From contig JAGRPI010000038.1 in the NCBI GenBank assembly GCA_019449635.1, positions 1 to 56,229 on the forward strand: a stretch of DNA of 56,229 nucleotides. Reading direction: 5' to 3'. Shown here piece after piece: positions 53,114 through 56,229 of this stretch. The notes beneath the pieces were generated by a model, which made no database searches, was not told the origin of the DNA, and worked only from the letters and a program-made list of their open reading frames with translations. Positions within the stretch are counted from its first letter, which is position 1. Every line of letters begins with the position of its first letter. Origin of the DNA: Candidatus Ferrigenium bremense. Its GTDB lineage: Bacteria; Pseudomonadota; Gammaproteobacteria; Burkholderiales; Gallionellaceae. The position numbers and the translations under genes are program-made.

Positions 53114-53821
53114 TCAAACATGCCTGCCTTCGCCGGCTTCGTCATAGGTGCGCCCGTCGCGGATGTGGTAGATGCGCTTGAACGTGGGGATGATCTTTTC
53201 GTCGTGCGTGACGACGATGATAGCTGTCTGGTATTGCTCCGCCATCTGGTTCAGGATGCGCACCACGTTCAGTGCCCGTTCGCTATCCAGCGGCGCGGTC
53301 GGTTCATCGGCAAGAATGACCGGCGGGTGGTTGGCCAATGCCCGCGCGATGGAAACTCGCTGCTGCTCGCCGCCCGATAGTTGTGAAACGCTGGCCTTGG
53401 CCCGGTGCCCGACATCCAGCGCATCGAGCAGTTCCTGTGCACGGCTGCGTGACTTGGCATTCGAGGCACCGGCCAGCATCGGCAGCAATGCGACGTTGTC
53501 GGTGACATCCAGAAACGGGATCAGGTAAGGTGCCTGGAACACGAAGCCGATGCGATCCCGCCGGAGCGTACGCAAATCCTTGATCTTCCATTGCCCGTCA
53601 AAGATCGTCTGTCCGCCTAATGTCATGCGCCCCGCGGTGGGCTCGATCACTGCGCCCAGACATTTGAGCAGGGTGCTCTTGCCGGAACCGCTCGGCCCGA
53701 CCAGGCCCACCACTTCGCCCGGCCAGATGGTCATATCCACCCCCTTGAGCGCATCCACTGCCGTCTCACCCTCGCCGTAACGCTTCTTCAGGTTTTCGAT
53801 GTGAATCGCAGGTTCGCCCAT
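53114..53821 (-). CDS. ABC transporter ATP-binding protein (MacB/DevA-like)
   Basis: A 235-residue ATPase. GPSGSGKST (Walker A), QLSGGEQQR (signature), VILADEPTAPLD (Walker B with D loop) and VVTHDEK (H loop) are complete. The Walker B context has Pro where this group usually has Asn (PTANLDS). It belongs to the lipoprotein/macrolide exporter class that works with FtsX-type permeases. It is 3 bp from the permease gene. Confidence 0.94.
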   Translation of the reverse strand: MGEPAIHIENLKKRYGEGETAVDALKGVDMTIWPGEVVGLVGPSGSGKSTLLKCLGAVIEPTAGRMTLGGQTIFDGQWKIKDLRTLRRDRIGFVFQAPYLIPFLDVTDNVALLPMLAGASNAKSRSRAQELLDALDVGHRAKASVSQLSGGEQQRVSIARALANHPPVILADEPTAPLDSERALNVVRILNQMAEQYQTAIIVVTHDEKIIPTFKRIYHIRDGRTYDEAGEGRHV

Positions 53822-53824
53822 GTC

Positions 53825-55015
53825 TCAACCCCCGATTGCCGTCGCCGGATCGATATGCAATGCGGCGCGGATGGCGAATATGCTGGCGATGGCGCACATC
53901 AGCACAACCAGAATGAATCCCTTGACTGCATCTCCCGGCAACAGCAACACATATTTTGGAAACAAGGGCCCCCACAGGGTCGCCGATAATTTGCCGACCA
54001 AAAAGCCGATCAATCCCAATCCTAACGCTTGCTGCAGGATCATCCCGCTGATCGTGCGGTTGGTCGCACCGATCAGTTTGAGCACCGCGATCTCACGCAC
54101 TTTGTTCAAGGTCATGGTGTAAATGATGAAGGCGACGATGGCCGCGCTGACGATCGCCAGAATCACCAGGAACATGAATATCTGTTTGGAAGAGGTGGCG
54201 ATCAGACGTGCCACCAATATCTCGTCCATCTGGCTCTTGGTATAGGCTTGCAGGTGCTTCCAGCGTTCGACTTGTTCGACTGCAGCCTCTTCCATGCCTG
54301 GCGCTGTGCGCACCAGCACCGCATTCACGAATCGGCTGGAGGTCTGGCTGGCTTGTACCGCGTCCAGCAGGCCCGGCACGCCCGGACGGTTGAAGGCGGG
54401 ATTCGCAGCAGTGCGCGCGCGTTCGTTGAGCAGGGCATCGTTATCCTTGAGGAACTGTACTTCCTGCGCATCCTTGAGGGGGATGAACAGCATCGGATCG
54501 CCGCTGGAAGAGACCATGCGGCGCGTCAGACCGACGACGGTGTATTCATGGCGCCGGATGGCGATGCGGTCACCCAGGGCAAGGCCGGTCTTGATGTCGG
54601 CCAGCGCTTCGTAGTGCGAACGCGTGATCGGGCGCCCTGCGATCAGATAGCCCGGTTCGCCCGGTTTGCCGGTTTCATAGCCCACCAGCATCACGCGGAT
54701 ATCCTTGCGGTTGTGACGGATCTGCATGGTCAGGTAGGTCACGTTGCCTGTTTCGCGTATGCCTGGCAGGCCCAGCAAATCGTTTGCCACATCATCGCGC
54801 ACGCTGGACGGCTCGGCATAGGGACCCAATGTGTCCCGTTGCACGACCCAGAGGTCGGCACCCGCATTCTCGATCAGCACCTGGGCATCATCCACCATGC
54901 CGCGATAGACCCCTGCCATGGTCAGTGTTACCCCGATCAACAGACCCAGCCCCAGCCCGGTGAAAATGAACTTTCCCCAACCGTGCAGAATGTCCCGACC
55001 CGCCAGATTGATCAC
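53825..55015 (-). CDS. FtsX-type ABC permease (DevC-like)
   Basis: A 396-residue protein. One N-terminal helix (KFIFTGLGLGLLIGVTLTMA) and three C-terminal helices surround a large periplasmic domain, the FtsX/MacB-like layout. LGPYAEPSSVRDDVANDLL and KVREIAVLKLIGATNRTIS in the coupling segment are typical of DevC-like permeases. With the adaptor and ATPase it forms a tripartite-type exporter; the outer-membrane partner is not in the window. Confidence 0.92.
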   Translation of the reverse strand: MINLAGRDILHGWGKFIFTGLGLGLLIGVTLTMAGVYRGMVDDAQVLIENAGADLWVVQRDTLGPYAEPSSVRDDVANDLLGLPGIRETGNVTYLTMQIRHNRKDIRVMLVGYETGKPGEPGYLIAGRPITRSHYEALADIKTGLALGDRIAIRRHEYTVVGLTRRMVSSSGDPMLFIPLKDAQEVQFLKDNDALLNERARTAANPAFNRPGVPGLLDAVQASQTSSRFVNAVLVRTAPGMEEAAVEQVERWKHLQAYTKSQMDEILVARLIATSSKQIFMFLVILAIVSAAIVAFIIYTMTLNKVREIAVLKLIGATNRTISGMILQQALGLGLIGFLVGKLSATLWGPLFPKYVLLLPGDAVKGFILVVLMCAIASIFAIRAALHIDPATAIGG

Positions 55016-55018
55016 GGG

Positions 55019-56188
55019 TTATCCCTGAACGAGCCGGGGCACGATTTTTACATCCAGTCCCGGGCGCAGAGGTTGCTGGCTATACACGATGACCGTGTCG
55101 TCATCGCCGAGGCCATCCAATATCTGCGTGCGCCCATCCATAGTGGTGGCTCCGATCTTGACCGGCCTGAACTGTACCCCCTTGTTTTGCAGAACCCATA
55201 CGCCATCCTGCTTATCAGCGCGTTTCACCGCAGCACTTGGAATGGTGCGGGCGTTGCTCAGGTCTGGCAGCCTGATGGTGACCTCTGCGTATTCGCCGAT
55301 GCCGGACTCGGGGCGATTGTTAGCAAAGGATACGTTGACGATTCGCTCCTCGGTTACCGTATCGCTGATCATGTCCACGCGTTCGACTTTGCCCGTGAGC
55401 GGCGATTGGGGCTGCGAACGCAGTACGATCTCCGCTTCCTGTCCGATACGCACCCGGCCGGCCTGTTTCTGGGCGATGCGCGTTTCAACCCAGAGGCTGG
55501 ATGGGTCAATGATCTGGAGTACGACCTGCCCACTGGCTATGGTGCTGCCCGGCTCGGCCAATCTGGCCACAATCACGCCATTGACCGGGCTGAATAATCT
55601 GGTCTGCGTATGTAATTTGCCGACACCGCGCATATCAGCTTGAGCCCTGGCAAGCTCTTCGCGCGCAGCGGCCAGATTGGCTGTTGCCGCAGACAATGCT
55701 GCGGAGGCAGCATTCCTCTCGTGCTGCTTCGCATCGAACATCTCCTGGCTGATGAAGCCACGCGCACGCAATTCCTCATAACGGATGAACGTCGCGGAAA
55801 GCGTGTTCATTCGACTCTGCGCCTCACTCAATTGCGCTTCCGAAGCCAGGATCGAATTGGCCGCTTTTTCGATTACGCGCTGACTGCCGGCCAGTTTTTC
55901 ATTCAGGTCGACAGGGTCCATTTCGGCCAGCACCTGTCCCGCAACAACTTGGTCACCTTGATCGACCAGCACGCTTTTGACCCGGCCCGTCACAGTCGGC
56001 GCCAGGTTGTAGCTGCGTCTGGCTTTCAACGTCCCGACGCCAAATACACCGCTGGAAAGATTACCCGTCTGGATTTTTTCTACCGTGACCTTGACTGGCG
56101 CCAGCGGCCCTTGGGTCATCGCAACCCAGGCAAAGATCAAGGCTACTCCGCCCACCAATGACCACAATCCAATTTTTTGCCTGGACAT
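55019..56188 (-). CDS. HlyD/MacA-type periplasmic adaptor
   Basis: A 389-residue membrane-fusion protein. The N-terminal anchor (KIGLWSLVGGVALIFAWVAM) is followed by a lipoyl half (TVTGRVKSVLVDQGDQVVAG), a long coiled-coil hairpin (residues about 90-190), the second lipoyl half (LFSPVNGVIVARLAEPGS) and beta-barrel domains. I placed the start at ATG 56188 with GGGTG upstream; ATG 56200 and TTG 56203 are in frame and overlap a palindrome. First gene of the operon. Confidence 0.92.
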   Translation of the reverse strand: MSRQKIGLWSLVGGVALIFAWVAMTQGPLAPVKVTVEKIQTGNLSSGVFGVGTLKARRSYNLAPTVTGRVKSVLVDQGDQVVAGQVLAEMDPVDLNEKLAGSQRVIEKAANSILASEAQLSEAQSRMNTLSATFIRYEELRARGFISQEMFDAKQHERNAASAALSAATANLAAAREELARAQADMRGVGKLHTQTRLFSPVNGVIVARLAEPGSTIASGQVVLQIIDPSSLWVETRIAQKQAGRVRIGQEAEIVLRSQPQSPLTGKVERVDMISDTVTEERIVNVSFANNRPESGIGEYAEVTIRLPDLSNARTIPSAAVKRADKQDGVWVLQNKGVQFRPVKIGATTMDGRTQILDGLGDDDTVIVYSQQPLRPGLDVKIVPRLVQG

Positions 56189-56201
56189 GACCTCACCCAT
56201 C

Positions 56202-56225
56202 AAGATAGTAATTGATTGCTATCTT
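56202..56225. promoter_or_regulatory. Putative TetR operator at the exporter operon start
   Basis: AAGATAG and CTATCTT arms frame TAATTGATTG; 20 of 24 bases are symmetric. The site lies 14 bp before the ATG at 56188. This is typical size and placement for a TetR site and would let the regulator gene, fourth in the operon, repress its own transcript. The promoter is beyond the window edge. Confidence 0.6.
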
Positions 56226-56229
56226 AATG

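Overview
GC-rich (about 60%) chromosomal window from a betaproteobacterium. The hemA-prfA-prmC order, the split gcvPA/gcvPB, an SAH riboswitch on ahcY, the waaC-waaA pair and the many short palindromic repeats suggest Nitrosomonadales, perhaps Gallionellaceae; the family assignment is inference. No rRNA, tRNA, CRISPR array, prophage or insertion-sequence transposase was recognised.

Layout. 1-3.2 kb: end of hemA, prfA, an StbDE-type toxin-antitoxin pair with a palindromic operator, and prmC. 3.2-9.4 kb: a promoter, a tandem glycine riboswitch and an intrinsic terminator, then gcvT, gcvH, gcvPA, tpx, gcvPB and dgkA. 9.5-19.5 kb: two SlyB-like lipoproteins, a P2-type cation ATPase, a stand-alone CZB protein, an amino-acid permease, wrbA, a PfkB (adenosine-type) kinase, a VOC protein, a decayed fructosamine kinase and apaH. 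19.6-38 kb: surface polysaccharide region. A plus-strand set (MBOAT and SGNH acyltransferase pair, GT83, wecE, methyltransferase) converges on a ten-gene minus-strand operon (WbpL-like, WbpM/PglF-like, O-antigen ligase, four glycosyltransferases, methyltransferase, WecD-like, GtrA). Divergent from that operon lie waaC and waaA, then an HD-GYP protein. 39.3-42.3 kb: SAH riboswitch, ahcY, a PF04020 membrane protein and metF. 42.5-50 kb: trhP, a GIY-YIG protein, an orphan HigA-like regulator, an AT-rich orphan gene, YhcH, ttcA, a pteridine-reductase-like SDR, a MidA-type methyltransferase and a matrixin. 50.3-56.2 kb: a minus-strand cluster of an HlyD/FtsX/ABC exporter, a TetR regulator, two small envelope proteins and two c-type haem proteins, with a palindrome at its 5' end that looks like the TetR operator.

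Metabolic logic: glycine cleavage makes methylene-THF, MetF reduces it to methyl-THF, AhcY recycles SAH, and a PfkB kinase could remove the adenosine. Both one-carbon entry points are riboswitch-controlled.

The most unusual property is the density of short palindromic repeats of at least six families. Several have entered conserved genes (prmC, gcvT, gcvPA, gcvPB twice, the WbpM-like gene, the MidA-type gene, the 3' end of the GIY-YIG gene) without breaking the frame. One sits in a peripheral stem of glycine aptamer II. This resembles Rickettsia palindromic elements, but involves several families and clusters in the glycine-cleavage locus.
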